Origin: Schizophyllum amplum
Taxonomy: Eukaryota > Basidiomycota > Agaricomycetes > Agaricales > Schizophyllaceae
Assembly (NCBI GenBank): GCA_007026445.1
Contig: VDMD01000001.1
Coordinates: 186,001 to 250,000, forward strand
Length of the DNA: 64,000 bases
Direction: 5' to 3'
A program made the position numbers and the translations under genes. Shown here piece by piece: positions 32,491 through 44,148 of this stretch. Under the pieces are notes generated by a model that was not told the origin of the DNA, did no database searches, and saw nothing but the letters and a program-made list of their open reading frames with translations. Each line of letters opens with the position of its first letter. The first letter of the stretch is position 1.

Positions 32491-33545
32491 CTACCAGTCA
32501 TTGACGTTCCCGCTGACGTCCATGAACTTCCCTCCAACGGTATCCCTGGTAGCGCTGTCCACGATGCGCATGACGTCCCTAACACTGTCTTCGGCCGTCG
32601 CGCCGGGAATGCTGGCCAACATGGCATCGTTCTGCTGCGCGAAGCCGTCTGTTTCCCCCGTCAGCAACATGTTCCCCTGCGCGTTATATCACTCACACAT
32701 ATCCGTCGACACGCTCGCAGCATAGATCGGGAATATCACTGTCGGTGCGCGTCGATCAGCTTCGCATGCATTCCCCCTGCTCTGGGCCTGAGGAGACCAT
32801 CGCCCCCTCGCCCACACAAACTAACCAAAATCCTCGTTCTCCAAGTGCAGCTTCTTCGCGACCCAGTTCTCCGCAGCCTTCGAGCACCCGTACGGGCCCA
32901 GCGGGGTCCCATAGTCTGGGCCGATCGTGATGCTGCCGCCTTTCGCGCTGATGATGACGAACTTCTTCGTCGGGGAGGCCTTCATGAGCGGGTAGGCGGC
33001 CTGGAACAAGACGAGGGTGCCGACGACGTTGACCTGGTCCGTGGGTGAGCTTTACGAATATCTCAAGCGTGAGTGCACTCACATCAAACTGCTCCCTCAT
33101 CTCCTCGACAGGTGCGTCCCGTAGGGGACCCATCCACTTACAGATGCCTGGGTGTATGAGCATACATACGCGTCGCCCGTCAACGCTACGATGCACTCAC
33201 TGGCGTTCGCTATCACGACATCCAGTGTACCGGCCGTGTGCTTGATATGCTCAACGGCGCGCGCGTTGCCCTCCTTGTCACTTGATTCCAGCTGGACGAT
33301 GTGCACCTGGCCTGGGCGCTGTGCGGCAAGGGCGTGCAAGTCGGCAGCCGTCTCAGGATTCCGCGCGCCCGCGAACACGATGGTATCCGGGCGCTCCGAG
33401 AGGAGGGTGGTGAACGCCAGCCCTGGTAAGTAATAATAAGTGCGGTGGTGTCTGTCTAGCAGAGGCATACGCGCTCAGAGCCTGCAAACTGACCCAATCC
33501 GCGGTTGGCGCCAGAGACGAGATAGACAGTGGATGAGGTCGTCAT
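32491..33545 (-). CDS. Short-chain dehydrogenase/reductase, 248 aa
   Basis: NAD(P)-dependent SDR of the sniffer/C-factor-like classical group. Exons: 33545-33494, 33422-33201, 33147-33083, 33033-32826, 32738-32697, 32648-32491; introns 48-87 bp. Motifs: TVYLVSGANRGLGLAF (cofactor loop), IVFAGARNPETA, LDVVIANAS (normally NAG; Ser is formed across an intron), FDVNVVGTLVLFQAAYPLM, KFVIISAKGGSI with the catalytic Ser, and YGCSKAA with the catalytic Tyr and Lys. It ends FMDVSGNVNDW, as in fungal relatives. It is cytosolic; the substrate is unknown. Intact relative of the relic at 9840-10564. Confidence 0.9.
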
Positions 33546-33596
33546 GCTACTCGGGTGCTCTCTGTATCTGCTGTCCAGTCAAGGAAAGACCAGCGC

Positions 33597-33605
33597 TGTT
33601 ATATA
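33597..33605 (-). promoter_or_regulatory. TATA box of the SDR gene
   Basis: GTATATAAC on the minus strand, about 55 bp upstream of the start codon. Confidence 0.6.
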
Positions 33606-33992
33606 CTCATCGAAGTATCGCATTAATCTTTTTAAGTATCGCAGTTTTGGAGCCTCTTTTCTGCGGTAGTGAGCCGTGTTGAATGGCCTTTCTTGCGATT
33701 CGGAGCTGCTGACATCAGGAGGCTCTCGTTTGTTGCATTGCGGCAAGCGCTCGTCGGTGACTCATGCCCCTTTGACAGCCTCCCGTATCGGACATTAGGC
33801 GCTCGTGGCACACCGTTCTTGTAGCTCTCGAACATATCTGTGGAAATGCTCTCGGAACACACGAAATTGTTGTGTGGCCATGAGGTGTTGCAATGCTAGT
33901 GTTTTCTTTGTGGGTCAATCGATGTAGGTGGCGTAAAGTCGAATGGACAAGTTACTATTGCATTGGGAATGCGCCATGCAGGATACAACAGA
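33606..33992. other. Intergenic between SDR and aldo/keto reductase
   Basis: SDR upstream region and AKR 3' flank. Nothing else is supported. Confidence 0.45.
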
Positions 33993-35417
33993 TTACATAC
34001 GAACGGCAACGGGTTGGTATCTGCAATCAGCGTTAGAAGGAGCGTGGAGGAAAAAATGAGCAGTGCTCACGGTTCCTCCAAATATTTGGTTTCTTCGTCA
34101 GTCAGCTCCCCAGCAACGATACTGTCCTCAATGCGCTTGATTGAATTTATACCGACGATGGGGCTGGAAACGCTCCGCTGCACCCATGCAAGAGCGACCT
34201 GACACGCTGTAAGCTCGCGTCATTGTTCGGCCGGCGCAGACATACCTGAGACATCTTCCACCCATGCTTATTCGCGATCTCCTCGACGCGCCTGCGAATC
34301 TCGCTGGTCGGCCCGTCCTCGCCCTTCCTGCCCATGCTGGCGAACAACTGTGTGCGCGCGGTATCGTTTGCAGTCAAAGGGCGCCCTAGCAAGCCGCCGC
34401 CGATGGGCGACCACGGAATCACGCCAATACCATGGTACTGGCAGTACGCCAGCATCTCGCGCTCCTGGGGTCCACCATGTCAGCAAAACAAGGAGCTCTG
34501 GCAAAGTAGCAGGCAGTCCGACGACTGACCTCCTCGCGGTGAATCAGCGAGTATTCGTCCTGCATGCTCACAAACTTCGTCCACCCGTGCTTCTCGGCGA
34601 CCTCGTTGAGGAGCGCAAACTCCCAGCAGTGCATCGAGCTCGCGCCGATGTAGCGCACCTTGCCCGACTCGACGAGGTCGTGGAGCGCCTTCATTGTCTC
34701 CTCGGGCGGAACGCGGGGGTCGTAACGATGGATCTGGTAGAGGTCGATGTACGATGTGTTCAGACGCGCGAGAGATCCCTCGACGGCATTGAAAATGCCC
34801 GCACGAGAAAGGCCGCATTGGTTGACGTACTCCTTGCGGCTGTCCATACCAGCAACATAAAAGGTCATGGTATCGATGTCGGCGCCTTTGCCGACGATGC
34901 CATAGCATTTGGTCGCGATGATAATTTTCTCGCGTGGAATGTTGTACTAAATAGAGAGAGTCAGGGTGAAAGCCTCGTCGCAAAATAATCCCAACGCACC
35001 TTCTCGATGAATTTGGCTACGATGCGTTCGGAGTCACCGTTGGAGTAGTTGTTACTCGTGTCGAAGGTGCTGTCATCGACCATATAAATCACAATTAATC
35101 TGGTAAATGCCTACTACTCACTTGATACCGCGATCCCAGGCGGCCTTCATGACCGGGAGCGCATCGTCCTCGCCCTTGACCCATGCAAGCGACGGGTCTG
35201 GGGCCTGCACATAGACAGCCGAAGGTCAGTATAAGTATGGGAGCTGCCGATTAGCGCACGTACCGCCCACTTAGGGTTCCCGTAAGTCATCAGACCCATC
35301 TACGCAAGGGTGCATCAGTCGAACCGCTCAAGAGCCAGAAGTAGAGCAACTCACAATGGGCACCGAGACGCGTAGACCGCTCTTGCCGAGCTGAACGTAC
35401 TTGACCGGTGAAGACAT
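33993..35417 (-). CDS. Aldo/keto reductase, 347 aa
   Basis: NADPH-dependent (beta/alpha)8 oxidoreductase of the AKR9/AKR11-like group (aryl-alcohol or versiconal reductase relatives). Eight exons: 35417-35355, 35299-35264, 35204-35122, 35069-35000, 34946-34530, 34464-34246, 34198-34071, 34020-33993; introns 47-65 bp. Motifs: YVQLGKSGLRVSVP, MGLMTYGNPKWA, then NTFDTSNNYSNGDSE (catalytic Asp and Tyr), IIIATKCYG (Lys) and SYIDLYQIHRYDP (His). GVIPWSPIGGGLLGRP and SSPIVGINSIKRIED form the cofactor phosphate site. It is complete and probably active on aldehydes or aryl alcohols; the substrate is not readable. Confidence 0.92.
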
Positions 35418-35479
35418 CGCGAAGTAGATCAAAAGGGGTGTCGAAGACGGCGTCTATGTTGATGGCCACCTCCCCTGGT

Positions 35480-35488
35480 CTTATATAC
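35480..35488 (-). promoter_or_regulatory. TATA box of the aldo/keto reductase
   Basis: GTATATAAG on the minus strand, about 65 bp upstream of the ATG at 35417. Confidence 0.6.
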
Positions 35489-38400
35489 TTGGTTCAACAG
35501 TGCCATGTCTCGACGCCCCACCAGCCCGTCTCGGACTTTGCTTGTAAGGTCCCTTCGATCAGTACCCGTAAGCTGACCAAGGGCAGCTTGTAGAAAGAGC
35601 ATTTATTATCATCCGGGCTCGTGGACCGCGCCCGAGTCGCAATATAATAGTGCGACTGAGCTGGGGTTCTGTCGATAAGGGCTAAGTATGTGAGTAACTT
35701 AGGCTCGGGCATGTTACTAACGTTGAAAACAACGTTACTAACGTCGCTGGCGAGAGGGGGTCGACCTGACCTGCTACCAACGTTGGATATGGGCTAGATG
35801 TTAGGGAATTGCAAGTGTCAGCTGGTAGCTGTATGTGCTGACGGTCTGGCACAATTTGGGCGCTGCGAGAATCAAGTTGGGTGAGCCGATCGCGGCATTT
35901 GCCGCGTCACCAACCTCCGTCACGGTTGTACCGTATGTGACACGAACTGTATCTTGACATCCGCCTGCTCCTCGTCCACCGCGACCCTCGAGCGATGATG
36001 CTTGTGACTGAATACCTGTAAAGACTGTGATCACGTCTACAGAACTTGTCTACTCCAGCTCTTGTTGCGACTGTGATTAATGATTAGCTGGGAGGGCCGC
36101 AAGAGAATACACTTGGAAGACTGTTCGTGGTCTACAACAGCTTCTAGGCGAACTTCATGGTTGTATAGTCTTATTGACTGGCCCAATGTTACCAGCACCA
36201 CTAGAAACCCTTTCTAGCATGTTAATAACGCATTGTTAGTAGCTATCATTGTCACCTTGCTTGCAAGGTCTTATGAGGTGCTTTAACGCGCTCGACGGAA
36301 CCTATTTCACAAATACATGCAAATAACAGACGTCGCGCATATACGCGTCTCGCTAGACTCGTCCCCGTCAGCGTCGGCGAGCCTGCCTCAATCCGAGGGC
36401 GCGGGAGCTTCGGGCCGATCATGTATTTATTGATGTTGGGGGTTGTTGATGCGAGGGAGGCGAGGCTCGCCGAGCGACTGGGGCACACGGCCGAGATTTT
36501 GGCGTGGGGCTCAAACGTGACTCGGGACTTAGAAATTTCACGCGTCGAGTCGCCCGCTCGCCACCAAAATCACACATTGTACATGCATCCGGTGTTCTCT
36601 GCTCTCGGCAAGGTTACCATTCGGTAGCTATATAGTACAGTGGACATCGTAAGTATCACTGCAGACAAAAATTGGACATGCTGTTGTATGAAAGGTGAAC
36701 TTGAGTGTGATTGGGTGTGGGTGGCTGCTGCTATGCTGCGGCTGTTCCCTGACACAGAAGTCTTTGTCGGGGATACCCCCCCCCCCCCCCCGTTACTGTC
36801 TACAACTTGTCAGTATAGAAAGTGCATACTAATAACTATAGCAGACTCACCGTAAGTACAGCAGGCCCAATATCAATGCATTGAGCAACGCGTGAGGGTG
36901 CCATCTGGAGAATGAAGAAACGGCATGGAGCAATACATGGTGTGCGTGATGTTGGGGAGGGACAAAAGCGAGTACGCGGGCGCGCGCGTTGAGCGCTGAG
37001 CGGCGAGGCAGCATGAGGGCTGGATCGTCAAAAGAGCGCGTGTAGGTTCCTTTCCGGGGGTGGTAAATCTTGGTGCGTCATTGATCTTACTACATAGGCA
37101 AGCGGCGCAAGAAGCGTGGGCGCCAGACGTCGCGGAGAAGAACTGGCGGGCGAAGGTAGTGATAGCGAGTAACGTATGCGGGCCGCGGCGATGCGGCTGC
37201 GCTTGCATCCCCACCGCTGTCACTTCAGCATTCTGAGGGGCATATCATTATAAGGAGTCACAGAGGCCACGGTTACGCACCTTCACCGCGCTGTCGCGCC
37301 CCATCGTCATGCTCGAAAGTTAGGCGGTCGTTGTTGTTTCCGAACACGGGTTGCCCACATCTGGAAAAGGTCTCTGGGTACCATAGCACAGGCTTTGTAT
37401 ATAGCACACCGTAGCAGAGGCCTTTCATGTGAAGCTATATAGAGCTGGTAGCAGCTATAGCGTTGTAGCCGCTGTAGCACAATTTCCAAACACTGATGTT
37501 GCACACGGACGATCGTCTGATTTGCAAATACCTTCGGACCGAGCAATCCGCCAGGTCAAAGACGACGAGAAATTTCTCTAAGTCCCAATCCTGGCTTGTC
37601 CTCTGACCATGAACTTCCCCCGGATCCTCAAGGCCACCGCGCGCGGCCCTCCACCTCACGGACTCCGTGGCCTTAAGGCATCGCACCTCAACATAACGCG
37701 TTCGCGCTAGCTTCACCGAGGCTTCACCTTCCCCATCCTACACCTGCGCCGCCTCGCCCGCGCCGCTTCGAAGTCTCACGCCCGCTCTGTCTCAGTGCCC
37801 ACCTCCTCATCAGCCGAACCTGCGCCGTGACGCGCTGCAACCGCTATGCCCGGATACCTCGCGAGTCGCGGTGTGAACACATCACCGTCACCGCCCTATG
37901 CCGGCGTCGCCGCGTACATTCATGTTGCTAGCAAAACGAGTACTGCGGCATCCCTGGAAGGTGCGTGACCGCTTCTTCATCCTTTGCCAGATGCTCATGG
38001 CCCTTGAGAATCTTTTACCTTCTAGAGTCCCCTAGCAAGTTCTTACACTGTCCCCACACGACCTGTCTGTTCACGAAGGACACTGCTGCCAGTTTATCCC
38101 CCTAGCTATATTAGCCTACTGTAGTCAAACTGTAGTATAGAGACCAATGCTATTTGATTCTTCCATTCCAACCCATGCACTGCGTCGCACGAGAAGCCCC
38201 GGGCAAGCAAAAGCGGACGGCGCGTTTGTCGGTCGTGAATAGCCTAGAAAATGAATATCTCGAATGACGTCAGCCATTCCGCGACCGCGTGCCTTCAAAC
38301 TTTGATGGCTACAGGCTGCTATACGCCAGCTTACAGCCTGGCTCAGGCCTGGCTACAGCCTGCTACAGTAGCGAGGCCCCATCATGTAGTGCTATATACA

Positions 38401-40936
38401 GAGGGTCAAGCAATTCTGCTATGCCCGCTATGCGTCCTATATAATGTTACATAGCCAGGCTGCATTTTCCAGATGCAATTGCTTTGTGGAGGGTTTTGCG
38501 ATTAGGGCGTGATTACTGCGTCGACAGTCGAGCCCAGTAGCCCGTATGATGTCTGTTTTACGTAGATTTCAGGAGAGACAGGGGCGAGGGTTGGGCGCGA
38601 GGGAAGGCTGAACATCACGCATTCGTGTGGGCAAGAGGCGAAATCATCGAAAGTTTCTAAGTCCCGAGTCACAAATTCGTGACCCTGCCGTGTGACGGTC
38701 GGTGCATCCCAGCCCTTCGCTGACACTCAGCTTGCCTGTGACGTCAGCGAAGGCTGGTGTCGAGCCTAGCGTCTCGCGTCTCCGCTCTTCGCAACGCGAA
38801 CGACGTGTTCTTTACACGGAATGTAGCGTAGCCTCTGCTTGAGGTATGGCCATCGCATACTTTGTGCATTGATACCTGCATGGCTGAAGAACCACGCCAA
38901 AGGTACCTACTACCCAGCGCTGCCTCTGGGCCGGGTCCGACGGACCGACAGCTCGCTCGCTGCTTCGTTGTTGTCGTCTGCCATTTCCCATCTCGATTCA
39001 CCCACCCTACGCTGCATGTCCTGCCGCGATCGCCTGCCCTCATCTCTAAATTCAACGTCTCTGTCTACACCGTCGGATGGCGCTGCAAAGGGCAGTGGGC
39101 GAGCTTTCTCCTTGAACGGACTATTCCATATCCGTGCCTTCCTCCGGCTACGGGCACTGACCAAGTTCATAGGCTTCCTGCTCGCTCGTGTCTGCCCCGA
39201 CGTCTATACCGATTCTATGGCGCTAGGACGGCGTGCAACACTCCCGCGAACAACGCTGCGCACCGCCCGGCCTATACAAGACAGCTGATTCCGCTCGCGT
39301 GCGGCCCGCGCAGCAGGCGGCGACACGGAAAGCCCACACGATCGCGTCGTTTGTCGCTCAGTCTACATTCCACTGCATCGTTGCATGGTCCTTGTGGCTC
39401 ACCATCGTATCCTCTGCGTCCGCTGCAGTCTTAGGCAGACCGCTCGAGCGTCTCCACGTCCCGCGCGACCGTTCCCGCTCTCCTTCAGCAGCACGACGGG
39501 TCGCGTGCGAAGCCCTCACGCGACGGGGGACTAATATGACCGATGTATCTGCAGTGCGAGTCTGCGTTCTCGCACGCAGGGCCCACTGATGCTTCTAAGT
39601 TACCTCAGCTAGGAACGCGCAGACATATTGTATGTCGCCGCACATTTTCTCCCACCATGTCTTTGTCTTCGCGTCCGACGCGTCAAGTCGCGAATCGTCC
39701 TCCATCAGTGCGGCCTCGCGCCCTTTGGCGAGAACATCCTTTTCGTAGTCCCGCAGGAGCCCTTAGACTATGCTGTCTCTGCCACCTGCACTCCTGGACA
39801 ATGCAACATACACGTTGAACAAGTTCAGCTTTCCAGTGGGGACCTTGTAGTGTATTCGTCTGTATTATGCCTCTCGCAATACATGTCAACCGCCAGAGCA
39901 ATGGCAAGCAAGGTCGTGCGCCGGCGTAGACGGCACTTATCTAGTTATTGTTAACATACTTAACAATTGCTAACTAGTAACGTCAGTTGAAAACCACCCG
40001 AGAATTTTCTAACCTAGCACAGCAGGAGGATCAAGCTGAAGCGCTGCGTTCACGGTGACACGGTCTGCCCAAGAGGGAGCCCACCGAGTCTCCGAGTCTA
40101 CGGCTGGTCAGAGTACGCGTCGAGTCATGTTCTCGGAGGTTACTGGGTCGCTGGGCGAGACTCTGAATGAATGACGAGCGAGCATTGTCCATAACGGGGA
40201 GGCTGAGCCTGGGCTGGGCATGGCCCAGGAGTTCTGCCGAAGACCTCGTGTCCGTTCGGTCCAACAACCATACTCACAAGTGCCAGGGTCTTGACTCTGA
40301 GTCCATGTCAGTGGTCACGAACACTCGGCATGGTGTGTTACAGTACTCAGTACATGTAAGTCGCTCATGCCCTTTTATAGGTTTCTTCTGGGCCCGTGCC
40401 AGGTGTTGTTTGCATAGTTGTCGCGCTGTTGTCGCGCTGCCTTTGGTTCGAGCTGGTCCGATCAGTTGGGCAAACAATGAACTTGGTCACGTGCTGCCCA
40501 TCTCAAAGTCGTGTCCAACGCGGTGTAAACAACCTATCTCTTCCTCGTCCTGCCACCATCTTCTCGCTCTCTGGTCCGGTATTGGAGTGTGTTCTCGCTG
40601 GCTGAAGCGCCGATGCGCCAAAGATGTGTTCAACATCGGAAGATTCCGTTGCGGGCAGACTTTGCCGATTCCGATGAGATCTGAGACTCGGCCCGGAATG
40701 TCTGCCGAGGGGCTTGCCGACGTGCCGTCCGACGTCCGCCACGAGTTGGCCGTTTTCATTCTCCCTCACCTTTGCATCATCCGTGCTTGGATCCGCTGGT
40801 CATGAGCATAGCCTGCCCTTGACTCGCTCTCCAACACACCGCATCCAACGCTCATCTGCTCTCTCCAACCGCACTTTCAGAAGTAGCTGGAGAATTCAAT
40901 CACAGGTTTCCAGGCCCCGTTGCTCCCGACAGTAAA
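35489..40936. other. Gene-poor 5.4-kb stretch
   Basis: No gene could be supported. Features seen: GTTACTAACGT direct repeats with a CGTTGAAAACAACG hairpin at 35712-35750; a C run of about 14 at 36777-36791; CTACAGC/GCTGTAG-rich, partly palindromic segments at 37435-37490 and 38315-38370; and isolated ATG-plus-donor stretches (for example ATG 37841 then GTGCGTGAC at about 37962). The open frames at 38839-39434 and 40167-40805 have no domains. The stretch probably contains decayed repeats. Confidence 0.45.
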
Positions 40937-42526
40937 TGTCTACGACCGCATGTGCGTGGCTGTGTTCTCTTTCTCTCCTCCGATCTTCATGCTGACGAGC
41001 GCGATCAGCGTCTCCGACCGATACAACCACTAGCGGTAGCAGCGAAACCAACCCGAGCACCTCCCCTACCATGTCTGACTCCAGCTCTCCGGTGGACACC
41101 TCCACGTCCGATACGCCGACGTCCGCGGACGACCCGACGACGACGACGACAACGCCCACAGACACCACCACGTCCGAACCCCCCACAGACACCGACACCA
41201 CCCCCACAGAAACGACCACCACACCTCCGGACACAGACACCTCCACGACCCAGCCGCCTACGGACACAAATACGACCCAGCCCCCCACCAATACCGAGAC
41301 TACGCAAGGAGGAGGTACCACCGGGGGCGGCGGCGGCAGCGCGACCGGAACCGGGACCGGGACCGGGACCTCGACGCGCTCGGATACTGCAACCTCCGGC
41401 ACTTCGGGAACAGCAACCAGCGAGACCGCCTCGACGTCCTCATTCACCTCCACGCAGACGACTGTCTACCAGACCACCGTGGTGCAGACGTCCAACGGGC
41501 AGCTGATAACCACTGTGTACGAGACCACATCATACGCCACCACCACCCTCCCCACCACCGTTGCCAGCGGAGGCGACGGCGACGGCGGCGGCAGCAAGTC
41601 GCACACCGGCGCCATCGTCGGCGGCGTCGTCGGCGGTATAGCGGGTCTCGCCATACTCGGCGCCGCCATCTTCTTCCTCCTGCGCTGGCGCCGCCGCAAG
41701 CAGTCCCTCGACGACTACTTCGACGGCAACTTCGACCCCGATCGTGTCGCGCGCCCCTCGGGGACGCTCCCGGACGTGCAGGTCGACGATGACGAAGCAC
41801 CCGGCGGCACGCGGGTCGGCGGAGCGACCATGCTGGACAACGGCGCCGGTGTCGTCACGCCCTTCCTCTACAACCCCGCCGCCGGCGGGCAGCAGCCGCA
41901 ACAAGAAGCGTATCAGGGCTCCCCGCCGCACAGCCCCGTCCCGCCGGCAGGCTCCGGCAGCCCTCCGCCCATGTCGCAGCAGTCGCATTCAATGTACGGC
42001 GGCACGTCCGAGGGGTATCACCCGAGCATGTACGCGGGTTCGCAAGCGGGCATGATTCCCGGAGGTGCGTTTTTGTTGTTGTTGCGAGATGATCGCTGAA
42101 TCAGAGACTGACGCCCCGCGAACAGCGGCTCCGGCCAACTACACGCCGCCGCCACCATCGTCGACGTCCGGCCGCTCGTCGTACCCGTCGCAGCCGTCCG
42201 GCGCGCCTGGCGGGGCGGGCTACATCCCGGGCTCAAAAGAGCGCGAGGCGTACCCGCAGCGTTTCGGCGTTGCGAACCCAGATCATGGGGGCGTCGCGCA
42301 CCCAGATCATGGGGGTGTCTCCGACCAGGACAGGCAGCAGTACCTCTCGTCGGGGGCTTCAGGAGGTGCGTCGCGGTCTCAAGAGGGACATCGTTGTGAT
42401 GCTAATACTGTATCCCCTGCAGGTCATCCCTCTGGTGACGACGTGTACGTCCATCAGGACGGGGGCCGTATGGAGCAAAACGAGATCCCGCCCACGTACG
42501 ACAGCCTTCCCCGGGACGAGCGATAG
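40937..42526 (+). CDS. Thr-rich single-pass membrane protein (Mid2/mucin-like), 471 aa
   Basis: Exons: 40937-40952, 41009-42064, 42126-42365, 42423-42526; introns 56-61 bp. The start is a 16-bp first exon (MSTTA) joined in phase. Residues 1-170 are a Thr/Ser/Pro/Asp-rich mucin-like stretch, a likely O-mannosylated ectodomain. Next come TVYQTTVVQTSNGQLITTVY, a Gly/Asp linker, and one membrane segment (GAIVGGVVGGIAGLAILGAA, then IFFLL) followed by a stop-transfer RWRRRK. The cytoplasmic tail is Pro/Gly/Gln-rich, with a PDHGGVAHPDHGGV duplication, and ends in a PPTYDSL motif (PPxY) that could bind a NEDD4/Rsp5-type WW domain. No N-terminal signal peptide is seen, so insertion may rely on the internal segment. 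Possibly a cell-wall sensor; no homologue is assigned. Confidence 0.8.
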
Positions 42527-43372
42527 GGACGTTGAGGGAAAGACAGTGGCATGACCTAGTTCAAAGCATGCGTCTGGCGTGACCTAGTTCAAAGCATGTG
42601 TCTAGTTCAAAACATGCGTCGCCAAGCCCATAGTCTTGTTCATCTCTTATCTAGTCGGACGTCGCCTTATTTAATATCCTCACATTGCTTTCGGGTCTTG
42701 TTACATTCTCTCCCTCTTGTCCTTCTCCGTCTTCCTGTCCCTCCCCTCCCGCTTGTCCTCCTCCCTCCTCCCCTTACCACAACGGACTCAAATCCTCCCG
42801 AACACTAACCCGCTGTGTGTACTTACGACCCCAGCCATGATCCCTCTCCGAACCTTCCTTCTCTGCACCCCCGTCCCCTCTCTGAACCTTCGTTCCTCTC
42901 TCTGCACCCCCGTCCCCTCTCTGAACCCCCGTCCTCTCTCTGAACCTTCGTCCCCTCTCTGCACCCTCGTCCCCCTCTTCACTCCGCACCCCTCAGCCCA
43001 CCGGTCTGCACCCTCAGCCCACTCCGCACCCCTCAGCCCACTCCGCACCCCTCACCATCCCCGTCACTCGTTGGACTTGGTAGCACACCTGCATAACTTA
43101 GAACTAATTTCGCTTATAACATGGTTATTGGGCCAGGTGTGGTCGCTCAAGTTGCCGGTTTCATGATGTTGGGTCGGTTCATGATGTTTGGTCGTTACTT
43201 GACCCTTTGACCCAACCTATGCCGTTGAAGATTGCCCATGCCCTGATGTCAGAAAGGACACGGGAGAACGAGAGGAAACACGCCAAGGCCGTTGATATAA
43301 TGCAAAGCGAGAGGAGGCTCAACCTGGGCTCAATTTTGAGGTCAAAAAAACACAGACGTGAGAATGGCCAAT
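42527..43372. other. Intergenic with C-rich minisatellite
   Basis: 3' flank of the membrane-protein gene. It has a CTAGTTCAAAGCATGCGTC repeat (three copies, 42555-42615), then the C-rich array annotated separately, then unremarkable sequence. The T7 terminator of tRNA-Gly lies at about 43343-43350 (A7 on plus). Confidence 0.6.
42838..43066 (+). repeat. C-rich minisatellite
   Basis: Alternating units of CCCTCTCTGAACC and CTCTCTGCACCCCCGTC, followed by about three CACTCCGCACCCCTCAGCC units. The strand is purine-free over long stretches. Any translation in it is low complexity. Confidence 0.85.
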
Positions 43373-43456
43373 TGCATTAAGGGGGAATCGAACCCCCGGC
43401 GGGTCGAAAGGATGCCTATGTGGCAACGACCCAGGTTACCACTACCCCATTAATGC
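43373..43456 (-). tRNA. tRNA-Gly (GCC) with 13-bp intron
   Basis: Acceptor stem GCATTAA/TTAATGC with A73. Anticodon stem GGTCG/CGACC encloses TTGCCA with anticodon GCC, and the intron of about 13 bp follows position 37. The T arm is GGGGG-TTCGATT-CCCCC. A T7 run lies about 25 bp downstream on the minus strand. Confidence 0.92.
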
Positions 43457-43758
43457 GTGGAAAGACAGCAGCCTACGGCTTATAATACAGCCTGATCCCC
43501 GAATGGCATTTCCGCAACGCGTGACTACCATTTCATTGTCCTCGAAACTTGAGGCAGCGCGCGCTGGACTGCGGTGAACAGTGAACATACTGTTCTGGCA
43601 CTGTTTGTGCTTGCATTGTTCTTCATGCACATGACCGTGGAACGCCGTTTGCGGCAATTGCCGATCCGGCACATCAACAGCCACCATTGCCTTCTCTCTT
43701 GCGCTGCTTGCAGGATCGGCCAATGTGTCACTGTGCTACCATGCCAGCTCATTCCCTC
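43457..43758. other. Intergenic
   Basis: Upstream of both tRNA-Gly (-) and the NIF3-like gene (+). No feature beyond this is seen. Confidence 0.4.
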
Positions 43759-44148
43759 ATGAAATTCAAGCTTGTTTTCTTCTCGCCAGTCTCTGCCACG
43801 CCAGGCGTTCTCCGCAGGCTATTCGAACGCTTCCCGGATACAGTCGGGAAAGAAGGCCTCTATCGCGGCTGCGCATTCGTCGGTCGGGGCGTAGGTCAGC
43901 GTCTTCATCATGAGTCGCAGCCGACGTGCATCGCTGACTTGAATTCCACAGGCCAGTTTGTCCCACAGGCTGGCGCGTCACCCGCTATAGGCGCGGCCGG
44001 GCGGGCAGAGACGGTTGAAGAGGACCGTGTTGAAGTTAGCGTGCGCGTTCAAGAGCGCGCGCTCATGTCCGAAGTGATTGACGCACTGAAAGAAGCGCAT
44101 CCGTACGAGGAAGTTGTGTACGATGTGTACAAGGTAGAAGACTTCTGA
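43759..44148 (+). CDS. NIF3/YqfO-like insert-domain protein, 110 aa
   Basis: Exons 43759-43894 and 43952-44148 (57-bp intron) join as GRGV-G-QFVPQAGASPAIG. The whole protein corresponds to the stand-alone PII-like domain found in NIF3/YqfO and annotated as 'NGG1-interacting factor 3-like'. KLVFFSPVSATPGVLRRLFE opens it, followed by FPDTVGKEGLYRGCAF, VEEDRVEVSVRV, and ALKEAHPYEEVVYDVYKVED as the signature C-terminus. An in-frame ATG at 43741 would add six residues. Metal-binding histidines of full NIF3 are absent, as expected for this short form. The molecular role is unclear; by analogy with PII folds it may bind a small ligand. Confidence 0.88.
   Translation: MKFKLVFFSPVSATPGVLRRLFERFPDTVGKEGLYRGCAFVGRGVGQRLHHESQPTCIADLNSTGQFVPQAGASPAIGAAGRAETVEEDRVEVSVRVQERALMSEVIDALKEAHPYEEVVYDVYKVEDF

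Noticed and set aside
38839..39434. Overlapping plus-strand frames of 149 and 190 codons, and a minus-strand frame at 38910-39170
   Set aside because: All are Arg/Ser-rich with no domain, and three frames are open at once, as expected for GC-rich non-coding DNA. No consistent splice sites.
40167..40805. 212-codon plus-strand frame
   Set aside because: Composition (many Cys, Trp, Arg) and lack of motifs or splice partners suggest chance.
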